From Marinihelvus fidelis (GTDB lineage: Bacteria > Pseudomonadota > Gammaproteobacteria > Xanthomonadales > SZUA-36): a stretch of DNA of 64,000 nucleotides. Both the position numbers and the translations under genes were made by a program. Where the stretch lies: the NCBI RefSeq assembly GCF_008725655.1, contig NZ_VYXP01000008.1, positions 53,719 to 117,718 on the forward strand, given 5' to 3'. Each line of letters begins with the position of its first letter. Position 1 is the first letter of the stretch. This document shows, one piece after another, positions 43,901-52,687 of this stretch. Under the pieces are notes generated by a model that saw only the letters and a list, made by a program, of their open reading frames with translations, was not told the DNA's origin and did not search any database.

Positions 43901-46012
43901 TTACTTCAGCTGCGTCCACAGGTGGGTGTACACCAGCGCCAGCCGGTAGGCCAGCTGGTCATTGGTGCTGGAGCCGCCATGGCCGCCTTCCAGGTTCTCG
44001 TAGTACCAGATCTCCTGGCCCATGTCCTGCATCTTCGCCGCCATCTTGCGGGCATGGCCGGGATGCACGCGGTCGTCACGGGTGGAGGTGTAGAACAGCG
44101 TGGCCGGGTAATCGACGTCGGCCTCCAGGTTCTGGTACGGCGAGTATTTTGAGATGTAGGCCCATTCTTCCGGCTTGTCCGGGTCGCCAAACTCGGCCAT
44201 CCAGCTCGCCCCTGCCAGCAGCTTGTGATAGCGCTTCATGTCCAGCAGCGGCACGCCGCAGATCACCGCGCCGTACTTGCCGGGGTTGCGGGTCATCAGG
44301 GCGCCAACCAGCAGTCCGCCGTTGGAGCGGCCCTCGATGCCCAGGTGTTCGGGGGCGGTGATGCCGCGCTCAAACAGGTCGTCGGCGATGGCCTCGAAGT
44401 CCTCGAAGGCCTTTTCGCGGTTCTGTTTCAGCGCCGCCGCGTGCCAGGCCGGGCCAAACTCGCCGCCACCGCGGATGTTGGCCAGCACGAACACACCGCC
44501 GCGCTCCAGCCACATCTTGCCGTAGGCGCCGTACAGGTTCTCGTACGAGCCGGAGTAGGACGGCGTCAGCGCGTTGCGGAAGCCGCCGTAGGAGAAGATA
44601 TGGGTCGGGTTGCTGCCGTCCAGCTCGATGTCTTTCGCCGCCACCACGAAGTAGGGTACGCGGGTGCCGTCGGCGGAGGTGGCGAAATACTGCTCGGTGC
44701 GGAACAGGTCACCGTCGAAGGTCGGCTCCTGCTGCGCCACGGACTGCGGTTGCCAGGCGCCGGCCGCGGCGTAGTACAGCGTTGGTGGCGTGGTGAACGA
44801 CTCGTAGCGGGCGAAGAAGTTGCCGGTCTCGCTGTCGCTGGTGACGATTTCCAGCGCGCCGTCATCGGGGAAGGGCTCGAGCTTGCGCTGCCACTGGCCC
44901 TCGGGGCCCGGCGTGAGCCGGTAGATCTTGCCGCGCACGTTGTCGAGCACGGTGACCAGGATGTCGTTGTCGTTGATGGTGATGCCCTCAACGACGGTGG
45001 TGTCGTCCGGCGCGACCAGTACCTCGATGTCACCGGTGCCGCCCGGGACCAGCGCACCGGTATCGGCAATCAGCGAGGCACCCTGCGGCAGCGTTTCGCC
45101 GTTGCGCTCCCAGTCTTCCTGCAGGCGGATGACCAGCCGGCCCTGGAACAGGCCGCCGACCTGCGCGCTGGCGGGCAGGTCCAGCCTGACCAGGCCGTCG
45201 TCGCCCAGGATGCGGTACTCACCGGTCCAGAACGTGCGGCCTTCGCGCACCAGGTCAACGTCGCCGGCCGGCGAGCGCAGGCGGGTGCCGAAGGCGGAGA
45301 CCGAATCGGCGTTGCCCTCGTACAGCGTTTCCGCCTGCTCCAGCGGCGTGCCGCGCTGCCAGCGCTTGACGATGCGCGGGTAGCCGGACGAGGTCATCGA
45401 GCCCTCACCGAAATCGGTGGACACGAACAGCGTGTCCTGGTCGATCCAGCTGGCGCCGCCCTTGGACAGCGGCAGGGTGAAACCGTCGGCCTTGAAGGTC
45501 TTGCTGACCGCGTTGAACTCGCGGGTGACGATGGCGTCGCCGCCACCGGGTGACAGCCGCGCCAGGCAGAACTCGGGCTGTTTCGGCAGGCAGTCCAGGC
45601 CCTTGTAGACCCATTTCTCACCCTCGGCTTCGCTGAGCGCGTCGATGTCGATGACGGTCTCCCAGGCCGGGTTGTCGCTGGAGAACTCGTCCAGCGTGGT
45701 GCGCCGCAGCACGCCGCGCGGGTTGTCCGGCCCGCGCCAGAAGTTGTAGATCTTCTCGCCCTTCTGCTCGATGGCCGGCAGACGCGATTCAGAGTTTAGT
45801 GCCGCCAGGGCCTCGGCCTGCAGTTCGGTGAACAGCGGGCTGGTCTCCAGCCGCTCCGCGGTGTCCGCGTTCTCGGCGCGAACCCAGTCGAGGGCCTTCG
45901 GGTCATCGACGCCCTCGAGCCACAGCCAGGGGTCGTCCTGGGCATGGGACTGCGGTGCGATGGAGAGACTGGCGGCGAGGGCGATCGACAGGGTCGTGAT
46001 CGTGTTGTGCAT
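43901..46012 (-). CDS. secreted prolyl oligopeptidase-family serine protease (S9A)
   Basis: A 703-residue protein with a Sec signal (LSIALAASLSIAPQSHA). An N-terminal seven-blade propeller (DPWLWLEGVDDPKALDWV start) is followed by an alpha/beta hydrolase domain with the triad S563 in GRSNGG, D647 in RDDRVHPGH and H678 in EGGHGG. The family cleaves short peptides after proline; it is probably periplasmic here. It is on the opposite strand to its neighbours and converges with the SulP operon; its start is 112 bases from the E1-like gene at 46124. Confidence 0.92.
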   Translation of the reverse strand: MHNTITTLSIALAASLSIAPQSHAQDDPWLWLEGVDDPKALDWVRAENADTAERLETSPLFTELQAEALAALNSESRLPAIEQKGEKIYNFWRGPDNPRGVLRRTTLDEFSSDNPAWETVIDIDALSEAEGEKWVYKGLDCLPKQPEFCLARLSPGGGDAIVTREFNAVSKTFKADGFTLPLSKGGASWIDQDTLFVSTDFGEGSMTSSGYPRIVKRWQRGTPLEQAETLYEGNADSVSAFGTRLRSPAGDVDLVREGRTFWTGEYRILGDDGLVRLDLPASAQVGGLFQGRLVIRLQEDWERNGETLPQGASLIADTGALVPGGTGDIEVLVAPDDTTVVEGITINDNDILVTVLDNVRGKIYRLTPGPEGQWQRKLEPFPDDGALEIVTSDSETGNFFARYESFTTPPTLYYAAAGAWQPQSVAQQEPTFDGDLFRTEQYFATSADGTRVPYFVVAAKDIELDGSNPTHIFSYGGFRNALTPSYSGSYENLYGAYGKMWLERGGVFVLANIRGGGEFGPAWHAAALKQNREKAFEDFEAIADDLFERGITAPEHLGIEGRSNGGLLVGALMTRNPGKYGAVICGVPLLDMKRYHKLLAGASWMAEFGDPDKPEEWAYISKYSPYQNLEADVDYPATLFYTSTRDDRVHPGHARKMAAKMQDMGQEIWYYENLEGGHGGSSTNDQLAYRLALVYTHLWTQLK

Positions 46013-46123
46013 GTTGTTTTCCCGGTATTCGTGGTGCCCGGTGGGCCGGGCGAACGCCGCATTATATCGTCACGACTGCGTTACCATGGCCTCCAGGAAG
46101 TCACGGTTGACGCGGACGGTCGC

Positions 46124-47170
46124 ATGAACGATTCCCTTGATCGCTATCACCGGCAGATGCTGCTGCCGGGCCTGGACCGGGCGGCGCAGCAGCGCCTGGC
46201 CGGCGCCACGGTCATGATCATGGGTTGCGGCGCGCTGGGCACCGTCGCGGCCGACGGCCTGGCCAGGGCCGGCGTCGGCCACCTGGTGATCGTCGACCGC
46301 GATTTCGTCGAGCTGACCAACCTGCAGCGCCAGGTGCTGTTCGATGAGCAGGATGTGGCCGACGCACTCCCCAAGGCCGAGGCGGCCAGGCGCAAGCTGG
46401 CGCGTATCAATTCTTCGGTAAAAGTCACGGCCGTGGTCGACGACCTGAATGCCGCCAGTTTTGCCCGCCACGCCGCCGGCGCGGACCTGCTGGTCGACGG
46501 CCTGGACAATTTTGAGGCGCGATACCTGGCCAATGACTACGCGGTGCGCGAAGGCCTGCCGTATTTCTATGCCGGCGCCGTCGGCACCGAGGGCATGGCG
46601 GCCACCATCCTGCCGGGGCAGACCCCGTGCCTGCGCTGCCTGTTTGGCCCGCCACCGCCACCAGGGCAGGGCGCCACCTGCGATACCGTGGGCGTGCTGG
46701 GCCCGGCCGTGTCCATCATCGCGGCGTTCCAGGTGGCCGAGGTGATCAAGTGGCTGGCCGGCGCCCACGAGCGCCTGCGGCGCGGCCTGCTGACGCTCGA
46801 CCTGTGGGATAACCGCCTGCTTCAACTGGACGCGGCGGACGCACCGGACAGCGATTGTCCGTGTTGCAGCGGCCGTCGTTTCGACTATCTTGAAGGTGAC
46901 GCCGGCGCTTCGGCCACCAGCCTGTGCGGCCGCGACGCGGTGCAGCTCAGGCCCCGACCGGCCGGGGCGGCCATCGACCTGGCCGCACTGGCCGGGCACC
47001 TGGGCAAGCATGGGCCTGTAAAGGTGAATGATTTCATGCTGCGCGCCGAGCTCGGCGACCGCGGCAAGGTGTTCGAACTGAGCCTGTTTCCGGACGGGCG
47101 CGCCATCATCAAGGGCACGGACGACGCCAGTGAGGCGCGCGCCGTCTACGCCAAGTACGTCGGGAGCTGA
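46124..47170 (+). CDS. E1-like adenylyltransferase (ThiF/MoeB/HesA family)
   Basis: A 348-residue protein. ATP site MIMGCGALGTVAADGLARAG, DRDFVELTNLQRQVLF, the zinc pair CLRC at 169-172 with a second CPCC at 245-248, and Cys186 in GATCDTVGVLGPAVS in the place of the MoeB/ThiF thioester cysteine. The C-terminal 90 residues (from SATSLCGRD) look like an extra small domain not found in MoeB proper. It adenylates the C-terminal Gly of ubiquitin-like proteins. The ThiS/MoaD-like protein at 48384 ends in GG and is its likely partner. Start at ATG 46124; the open frame upstream lies antisense to the protease. Confidence 0.88.
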   Translation: MNDSLDRYHRQMLLPGLDRAAQQRLAGATVMIMGCGALGTVAADGLARAGVGHLVIVDRDFVELTNLQRQVLFDEQDVADALPKAEAARRKLARINSSVKVTAVVDDLNAASFARHAAGADLLVDGLDNFEARYLANDYAVREGLPYFYAGAVGTEGMAATILPGQTPCLRCLFGPPPPPGQGATCDTVGVLGPAVSIIAAFQVAEVIKWLAGAHERLRRGLLTLDLWDNRLLQLDAADAPDSDCPCCSGRRFDYLEGDAGASATSLCGRDAVQLRPRPAGAAIDLAALAGHLGKHGPVKVNDFMLRAELGDRGKVFELSLFPDGRAIIKGTDDASEARAVYAKYVGS

Positions 47171-47191
47171 TCCCGGCCAGGGAGGAGTGAC

Positions 47192-48373
47192 ATGCCAGCC
47201 GTCAGAGTACTCGCCGGAACCCGCAAGGGCCTGTTCATCCTGGAAAGCGACGATCGCGAGAACTGGTCGGTCTCCGGCCCGCATTTCGCCGGGTGGGAGG
47301 TCTACCACGCCAAGGGCTCGCCCGTGGACACCGACCGCATCTACGTGTCGCAGACCAGCAGCTGGTTCGGCCAGGTCATCCAGCGTTCCGACGACGGCGG
47401 CAAGACCTGGTTCACGCCCGGCTCGCAGGGCGGCGACCTGGTGGACGAGCAGGGCATGCCCACCGGCGAGAGCAACAAGTTCGTCTACGACGACAGCGAT
47501 GAAACCGGCCGGCCTCTGACCACGCACCAACATTACGACGGCACCCAGAAGCCCTGGGTGTTCGCCCGGGTCTGGCACCTGGAGCCGTCGCTGGACGACC
47601 CCGATACCGTTTACGCGGGTGTCGAGGACGCCGCGCTGTTCAGGACCACCGACGGCGGTGCCAGCTGGCGAGAGCTGCCGGCGCTGCGCGGTCACGAATC
47701 CGGCCCCGGCTGGCAGCCCGGTGCGGGCGGTCTGTGCCTGCACACCATCGTTATCGACCCGCAGAACCCGCAAAGGCTGTTCACCGCCATTTCCGCCGCC
47801 GGTGCTTTCCGCAGCGAGGACGGCGGCGAGAGCTGGACGCCGATCAACCACGGCCTGGTCAGTGAGTACATTCCAGACCCCACCGCCGAGGTCGGCCACT
47901 GCGTGCACCGCATCGCCATTCACCCGACGAAGCCCGACACGCTGTTCATGCAAAAACACTGGGACGTGATGCGCTCGGACGATGGCGGCGAGAACTGGCG
48001 CGAGGTGAGCGGCGACCTGCCCAGCGATTTCGGCTTTCCCATTGCCGTGCACCCGCATGAGCCCGAGACCATTTACGTGGTGCCCATCAAGAGCGACTTC
48101 GAGCACTACCCGCCCGAGGGCAAGCTGCGCGTCTACCGCTCGCGCACCGGCGGCGAGGACTGGGAAGCGCTGACCGACGGCCTGCCGCAGGAAAACTGCT
48201 ACGTGAACATCCTGCGCGACGCCATGGCCGTGGATGAGTGCGACGATGCCGGCATCTACTTCGGCACCACCGGCGGCCAGGTCTACGTCTCGCCCGACGG
48301 CGGTGACCACTGGCACGCCGCCGTGCGTGACCTGCCACCCGTGCTGTCGGTGGAAGTGCAGACGCTGAAATGA
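47192..48373 (+). CDS. BNR/Asp-box repeat beta-propeller protein
   Basis: A 393-residue soluble protein made of Asp-box repeats ([44 protein letters not shown]), the layout of sortilin/sialidase-like propellers. No sialidase catalytic residues can be assigned. There is no signal peptide, so it is cytosolic. It lies between the E1-like and ThiS/MoaD-like genes with gaps of 21 and 10 bases and a GGGAGGAG ribosome site. Its job is unknown; the context suggests it takes part in the same sulphur-transfer or protein-modification system. Confidence 0.85.
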   Translation: MPAVRVLAGTRKGLFILESDDRENWSVSGPHFAGWEVYHAKGSPVDTDRIYVSQTSSWFGQVIQRSDDGGKTWFTPGSQGGDLVDEQGMPTGESNKFVYDDSDETGRPLTTHQHYDGTQKPWVFARVWHLEPSLDDPDTVYAGVEDAALFRTTDGGASWRELPALRGHESGPGWQPGAGGLCLHTIVIDPQNPQRLFTAISAAGAFRSEDGGESWTPINHGLVSEYIPDPTAEVGHCVHRIAIHPTKPDTLFMQKHWDVMRSDDGGENWREVSGDLPSDFGFPIAVHPHEPETIYVVPIKSDFEHYPPEGKLRVYRSRTGGEDWEALTDGLPQENCYVNILRDAMAVDECDDAGIYFGTTGGQVYVSPDGGDHWHAAVRDLPPVLSVEVQTLK

Positions 48374-48383
48374 GGGTGGTTGT

Positions 48384-48698
48384 GTGAGCGACGAAACCGC
48401 CGCGGTGCGGGTGACCTTGCCGCACCACCTGCGCATGCTGTCCGGTGCCGGCGCAGAGGTCACACTGGACGTGTCACCACCGGTGAGCGTCGCTTCCGTG
48501 CTTGATGCGCTGGAGGCGCGCTACCCCATGCTGCGTGGCATGGTGCGCGAGCACGTGAGTGGCGAGCGGCGCGCCAAGGTACGCTTTTTCGCCTGTCGCC
48601 AGGATGTCACCCACCTGCCGCTGGACACGGCGCTGCCGGCCGCGGTGGCTAATGGCGATGAGCCATTGATGATTATTGCGGCGATATCCGGCGGGTAG
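48384..48698 (+). CDS. ThiS/MoaD-like beta-grasp protein
   Basis: A 104-residue protein with the ubiquitin-like fold pattern (VRVTLPHHLRMLSGAGAEVTLDV; LDALEARYPMLRG; DEPLMIIAAISGG) and the C-terminal Gly-Gly needed for adenylation. It starts 10 bases after the BNR gene, and the E1-like gene lies further upstream in the same operon. Sulphur carrier or modifier function is inferred. The length is longer than MoaD (81 aa) because of an extra region (EHVSGERRAKVRFFACR). Confidence 0.85.
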   Translation: MSDETAAVRVTLPHHLRMLSGAGAEVTLDVSPPVSVASVLDALEARYPMLRGMVREHVSGERRAKVRFFACRQDVTHLPLDTALPAAVANGDEPLMIIAAISGG

Positions 48699-48801
48699 TC
48701 TGGGCGGGTGATTTGCTTACAGCATTTCGAGATGAGTGCTTATGGGCAACTCGTTGGGCCTCGTCTACTCTTGGAATGAACCCGAGCGAAGGCACTAAAC
48801 C

Positions 48802-48939
48802 GTGGACTTTGAAGACAACATCCCAGAAGGCACGCGGGCATTGCGTGCCGGGTGGTTCGACGACTATCGACCCGATGATGATGAAGATGCCTGGGAGGAC
48901 GGCATCGACTTGGATGATACAGAAGACTGGGACTGGTAG
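48802..48939 (+). CDS. possible small acidic protein, 45 aa
   Basis: GTG 48802 opens a frame reading DFEDNIPEGTRALRAGWFDD and then a very acidic Trp-rich tail (DDDEDAWEDGIDLDDTEDWD). GAAGG lies eight bases before the start. It is too short for a firm family call. The acidic character could fit an inhibitor or antitoxin-like role near the toxin pair that follows; this is speculative. Confidence 0.35.
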   Translation: MDFEDNIPEGTRALRAGWFDDYRPDDDEDAWEDGIDLDDTEDWDW

Positions 48940-48995
48940 AGCGCAGGTCCGTTTCTTGTCGTTGAGGTCATGACGAAGAAAAAGACTACATAGAA

Positions 48996-49030
48996 CACAG
49001 TATTGATTAAATATACTGTGAGCGTATAAT
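48996..49030 (+). promoter_or_regulatory. promoter/operator of the toxin-antitoxin operon
   Basis: An 8-bp inverted repeat CACAGTAT (48996-49003) and ATACTGTG (49013-49020) overlaps a TATACT -10 candidate. TATAAT occurs at 49025-49030 just before the toxin ATG. The inverted repeat is the likely operator for the XRE antitoxin. Confidence 0.5.
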
Positions 49031-49031
49031 C

Positions 49032-49295
49032 ATGGCTTCGATCAAGTACCACAGACGGGCGGTTAAGGGGCTCAGGTCCTTACCCATTCGCGATCGAAAG
49101 AAATTGCTGGTTGCCCTAGCCGATATCGCCGATGGTCGGACCAAGGGTAAAGACATCGTCAACCTGAAGGGGCGTGAAGGGTTTCGCTACCGCCAAGGTC
49201 GATATCGTGCGATCTACCGCCTGGATGACGTCGGCAATCAACTCATCATCATGGTCGTAATGGATGTCGGGCCTCGTGGAGGTATATACCAATGA
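49032..49295 (+). CDS. RelE/ParE-superfamily toxin
   Basis: An 87-residue protein with the RelE fold pattern: IKYHRRAVKGLRSLPIRDRKKLL, then KDIVNLKGREGFRYRQGRYRAIYRLDD with several arginines where RelE toxins have catalytic basic residues. It would cut mRNA on the ribosome or act on gyrase. The stop overlaps the antitoxin start (ATGA). Toxin-first order is typical of the HigB/RelE-XRE group. It lies just outside the left end of the tRNA-Val island. Confidence 0.85.
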   Translation: MASIKYHRRAVKGLRSLPIRDRKKLLVALADIADGRTKGKDIVNLKGREGFRYRQGRYRAIYRLDDVGNQLIIMVVMDVGPRGGIYQ

Positions 49296-49675
49296 ACGCT
49301 GTCGTCAGTTATTTCACTACGCCAAATGGCGATGAAATGGCCATGCTGCCGCGTGCCGAGCTTGAGCGACTGACGGCTTTGGCCGAAGAGGCCGAGGACA
49401 TTCGCGCGTTCGATGAAGCGACTGCAGCGCTGGATAGTGGCGAGGATGAACTGCTGCCCGCGGACTTCGTTGAAAGGCTCTTGAACGCGCACAGCCCTTT
49501 ACGCGAATGGCGTAAGCATCGCGGAATGACCCAGGCAGCGTTGGCGAAGGCTTCCGGGGTCCGCCAGGCCACGATTTCGACGCTGGAATCCCGCGGTGCC
49601 AATAGCGAGCCGGCGTACAAAACGGTACGCGCGTTGGCGGGTGCGTTAGGGGTTGATCCGGAAGACCTGATCTGA
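49292..49675 (+). CDS. XRE-family antitoxin
   Basis: A 127-residue protein with an N-terminal extension (toxin-binding part) and a C-terminal HTH: LREWRKHRGMTQAALAKASGVRQATISTLESR. The Xre domain binds the operator before the toxin gene and represses the operon. Overlap with the toxin ensures coupled expression. Three bases after its stop the 50-bp tRNA-Val repeat (attL) begins. Confidence 0.88.
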   Translation: MNAVVSYFTTPNGDEMAMLPRAELERLTALAEEAEDIRAFDEATAALDSGEDELLPADFVERLLNAHSPLREWRKHRGMTQAALAKASGVRQATISTLESRGANSEPAYKTVRALAGALGVDPEDLI

Positions 49676-49677
49676 AA

Positions 49678-49727
49678 AATGGTGGGCGATACTGGGATCG
49701 AACCAGTGACCTCTGCAATGTGACTGC
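49678..49727. repeat. attL: duplicated 3' part of tRNA-Val
   Basis: Identical to 61555-61604. It covers the CCA end, T arm, variable loop and most of the anticodon arm on the minus strand, then diverges at the base of the anticodon stem. It is not a functional tRNA. Confidence 0.92.
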
Positions 49728-49820
49728 GTTTTATACCCCTTTTAAATCAATCGTCTAACGCATATCTTGTTGTTTTATTTATAGACGTTTTCTTCAGTTA
49801 ATTGCGGTTATAATGCCAAA

Positions 49821-49841
49821 GGATTTACAGCGGATTTACGA
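49821..49841 (+). repeat. candidate integrase arm-type sites, left
   Basis: GGATTTAC, three bases, GGATTTACGA. The same pair with identical spacing and orientation lies at 61491-61511. No other copy was noticed in the island. Confidence 0.6.
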
Positions 49842-49873
49842 ATAAACCCAATAGCTGGCAGAGTGGTGGCAAG

Positions 49874-50620
49874 TTGTACGTAAACCGAGTCACAGAATTC
49901 GAAGAATCAATTGCGGTTATTCTCGCTCAGTTGGCACACCACATTCACCCTAAAGTGGTTGCCACAATTCAAGAGAGGAATGAGGAGCAAAGGGAGTTCT
50001 TTGAATCTCTTTTTGGAGATCGGGTTCCTACCAAAGACTATTTGTTCCCAGGTTCAGCATGTGTATTTCCGGGAGTGAAACGTTACGTAAGTGGTGTAGG
50101 AAATAGGAGAAAGTACAACCCTGAATTTAAAGCGATTATTGATGACAACGTTTTTCCTCGTCACATCTGGTGCTTCCTAACGGGTGACAAAATTTACTCG
50201 GGTCCCTCATGGAAAGATCTGGGTCTTTCTGAATTCGAGCTTGCTCACGTGTTTTCACACAAGGAAAGTGAGCTAGGTACAGAACGTCAGTTCTTCAGAG
50301 AATTTGACGCCAAAATGTTGCCGTCTGGGGATTTTTCGTGTGCTTGCAATGTCGTGCTCTTACCAAAAGGCACGATACGGCCCACGGACAACTCCATGGT
50401 ACTGAAAGCAGTCTTCTACAAGCGGTACATAGATCTGTACGGGGAGTCACCACTTCAAGGGCGTTCTGATTTTCGGCATGATCTGGTCCCGAGTTGGTAT
50501 GAGCAATTGAGTTGGAACGATCCGTATCTTCCAGTTGATTGGGAGTCAAAGGTTGAGCGACTTTTGGATTACAGAACTCGAAGAATCACACGCTTAATGA
50601 ATCAAGATGGCAGTCGTTAA
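49874..50620 (+). CDS. island protein with possible HNH-like motif, unknown function
   Basis: A 248-residue protein starting at TTG 49874 (GAGTGG upstream); no ATG is available near the N-terminus. The middle part FELAHVFSHKESE (H125, H129) followed by FSCACNVVLLPKG (C156, C158, N159) and a later H202 is the layout of a degenerate HNH nuclease with a zinc-like site. Surrounding residues are charged and soluble. It sits between attL and the integrase. The HNH reading is inference. AT-rich codon use differs from the flanking chromosome. Confidence 0.6.
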   Translation: MYVNRVTEFEESIAVILAQLAHHIHPKVVATIQERNEEQREFFESLFGDRVPTKDYLFPGSACVFPGVKRYVSGVGNRRKYNPEFKAIIDDNVFPRHIWCFLTGDKIYSGPSWKDLGLSEFELAHVFSHKESELGTERQFFREFDAKMLPSGDFSCACNVVLLPKGTIRPTDNSMVLKAVFYKRYIDLYGESPLQGRSDFRHDLVPSWYEQLSWNDPYLPVDWESKVERLLDYRTRRITRLMNQDGSR

Positions 50621-50665
50621 GCCTCTCTTGGTCCCAACCTGCTCAGGCAGCACACACCTCATTTC

Positions 50666-51820
50666 ATGAAAAAGCTACTTAGTCAGGGATTGGCAGAACG
50701 CTCCAAGCCCGATGATAAGCCCTACCAGATCCATGACACAGCAATCCCAGGATTGGTGCTTCGCGTACAGCCAACGGGGACCAAAGTTTGGAAGTTGATC
50801 CAGAAACGAAAGCCGCAAACTTTGGGAAGAATGCCCGTCATGACCTTTGCCATGGCGAAGGCTCAAGCCGAGAGAATTTTACGGGGCGAAGCAGATCAAC
50901 CTAGTCGAGTACCAATGACGTTTGATTCGTTCCTGGAGAAGCATTATGAGCCGTTCGTTAGGGCTAACCATGCCAACCCAGATGACACCCTCAATCGTCT
51001 TTATCGTTTTAGGTTTGGCGAAAAGCTGTTGGAGGAGATAAAACTGGCGGACATTGAAACGTGGCGTACTAAACGGCAGCAGGATGGTCGGGCGGCAACG
51101 ACGATTAATCGTGATACCGGTGCGTTAGGAGCGGCATTTTCGAAGGCAGTTGAGTGGGATTTATTGGGTGTGCATCCAATGGCCAAGTTCAAAGCCCTTC
51201 GGGTCGATAAACTCAGGAAGCCCCGGAGCCTGGGGCCGAATGAAGAGGCTGCTCTTTACGCAGCTCTCAGTGCTCGAGACGAATATAAGCGTACATCGCG
51301 TCAGTCAGCTAACAAGTGGCGGAAGGAGCGTAACTACCAAGCAATGCCCGATTTGGGAGCCTACTGCGACAGACTAACTCCGATGGTGATGCTGGCTATC
51401 AATACGGGATTGCGACGTGGAGAACTGTGGAACCTGAAATGGGGTGATGTGGATTTTCGCGAAAAAATGCTCACTGTTCATGGACTAGGCGCAAAGTCGG
51501 GGCAGACTCGTCACGTTCCACTCAATGCCGTAGCTTTTGAAACGATAAACATACATCGCGGAGAGGCCAATCCCGGTGCTAATGAGTTGGTGTTTGGGAA
51601 GCATGAGTTCATTAAGACCTGGAACCGTGTACTGAGAAAGGCCGGGATTCAGAACTTCCGGTTTCATGATCTTCGTCATACCTTCGCTTCCAAGCTGGTG
51701 TCGGCCGGTGTTCCACTAAACACAGTTAGAGAATTGATGGGCCACAGCAATCTTGAAATGACCCTGATCTACGCTCATTTGGCACCAGAAAACCTCCGTG
51801 ACGCGGTGGACAAGATATGA
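50666..51820 (+). CDS. int: tyrosine-recombinase integrase of the island
   Basis: A 384-residue integrase. The N-terminal part (QIHDTAIPGLVLRVQPTGTKVWKL) is the DUF4102-like arm-binding domain, then a SAM-like core-binding domain, then the catalytic domain with R250 (NTGLRRGEL), K277, H334/R337 (FHDLRHTFA), H360 (MGHSNLEMT) and Y369 (IYAHL). All active residues are present. It catalyses site-specific recombination between attP and the tRNA-Val 3' end. The stop overlaps the start of the next gene. Confidence 0.95.
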   Translation: MKKLLSQGLAERSKPDDKPYQIHDTAIPGLVLRVQPTGTKVWKLIQKRKPQTLGRMPVMTFAMAKAQAERILRGEADQPSRVPMTFDSFLEKHYEPFVRANHANPDDTLNRLYRFRFGEKLLEEIKLADIETWRTKRQQDGRAATTINRDTGALGAAFSKAVEWDLLGVHPMAKFKALRVDKLRKPRSLGPNEEAALYAALSARDEYKRTSRQSANKWRKERNYQAMPDLGAYCDRLTPMVMLAINTGLRRGELWNLKWGDVDFREKMLTVHGLGAKSGQTRHVPLNAVAFETINIHRGEANPGANELVFGKHEFIKTWNRVLRKAGIQNFRFHDLRHTFASKLVSAGVPLNTVRELMGHSNLEMTLIYAHLAPENLRDAVDKI

Positions 51821-52332
51821 CCAGCCGATCACAGGAAATGATCAAGTGGATGGTCGAGAATGGTTACTCGCCCAAATTGGAGCGAGAAGCAATTGAGAGA
51901 TTCATTGACGGCACTTTGAAGGAAGAGGTTGTCCGTCACGAAGATGCTTTACAGGTGGCGGTTCTGCTTGCTGCGTTAGTGCAAGGAACTAAAGCCGGTG
52001 ATGATATGAATGTTGAGTTACGTCAAATACTGCAACTTCGTAAAGATAGTTCGGGAAAATTTAATTTTGATCCCAAAACGGAATACCCAGGGACTTTGGC
52101 CTACGAGATTGTGAAACAGCACCTTCGCGGCGAAATAAAGCGTGTTGAGGCCGTTGAAAGATTTGCGATGGAAGTATTCGGGGATAAATCGGATTTTCCT
52201 GACACTCGCACGATAGAGAGGTGGATAGATGTTATGAAGCCTCGAGTCGGGAAGGACCTTGAACGGCTTGATAGTGCGCTATCTTCGTGGGAACAACTCA
52301 AGAATCAGAGAACCAAAAATAGTGACAATTAA
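51817..52332 (+). CDS. island protein of unknown function, coupled to the integrase
   Basis: A 171-residue soluble, charged helical protein (KWMVENGYSPKLEREAIERFIDG; VERFAMEVFGDKSDFPDTRTIERWIDVMKPRVG). The segment TRTIERWIDVMKP could be a small HTH. It overlaps the integrase gene by four bases (ATGA). No family is recognised; a regulator of integration is possible. Confidence 0.65.
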   Translation: MTSRSQEMIKWMVENGYSPKLEREAIERFIDGTLKEEVVRHEDALQVAVLLAALVQGTKAGDDMNVELRQILQLRKDSSGKFNFDPKTEYPGTLAYEIVKQHLRGEIKRVEAVERFAMEVFGDKSDFPDTRTIERWIDVMKPRVGKDLERLDSALSSWEQLKNQRTKNSDN

Positions 52333-52410
52333 TGGGGCTGGTTTTTGTCTTATTGAACGGTTAACAACATGAATAAATTGGTACTCCCAAGTACAGATTG
52401 GAGTATCAAA

Positions 52411-52587
52411 ATGAAAGATCGTAAAACCCAAGATTTCACAGTTCAGGAAGCAAGTGCCTTTTTCAGGGTCACTCCCCCAACAATTTATGCATTGATCAAT
52501 AAAGGTCAGCTTAAAAGCTACCTGGTTGGACGATCCAGAAGAATTACTTCGGAATCCGTTGAGCAGGTTCGTAAGGCAGGTCAGTGA
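52411..52587 (+). CDS. small HTH_17/excisionase-like DNA-binding protein
   Basis: A 58-residue protein: FTVQEASAFFRVTPPTIYAL, then INKGQLKSYLVGRSRRITSESVEQ. This is the MerR/excisionase helix-turn-helix pattern (helix-turn-helix, wing, RR-I). ATG 52411 has TTGGAG seven bases before it; an ATG at 52369 also exists but lacks a ribosome site. AlpA/Xis-like proteins next to integrases usually direct excision. Confidence 0.82.
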   Translation: MKDRKTQDFTVQEASAFFRVTPPTIYALINKGQLKSYLVGRSRRITSESVEQVRKAGQ

Positions 52588-52594
52588 TAAACCC

Positions 52595-52687
52595 GGCAGC
52601 CGTAATGGCATACCGGGGTCAACTACTGATCAATTGGATGCTGATCAGTTTCGATCATAGCAATCTCGATATGTTTTTACGGCTGCC
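52595..52687 (+). promoter_or_regulatory. structured region: 11-bp inverted repeat with inner hairpin and GATCA motifs
   Basis: GGCAGCCGTAA (52595-52605) and TTACGGCTGCC (52677-52687) pair perfectly. Inside is a second hairpin CTGATCA/TGATCAG (52626-52648), and GATCA occurs three times at about 13-bp intervals. It lies between the excisionase-like gene and the next one, and could be an operator, a small RNA or a replication origin. Confidence 0.5.

Noticed and set aside
47192..48373. Sialidase
   Set aside because: Asp-box repeats alone do not show sialidase activity; no arginine triad or Tyr/Glu pair could be placed and there is no signal peptide.
46070..48463. 797-aa minus-strand open frame across the E1/BNR/ThiS genes
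   Set aside because: It runs through three recognised genes and has no motif; a shadow of third-position GC.
49678..49727. A second tRNA-Val gene at the left island end
   Set aside because: Only the 3' part is present; the D arm, 5' acceptor strand and part of the anticodon stem are missing, so it is an att duplicate.
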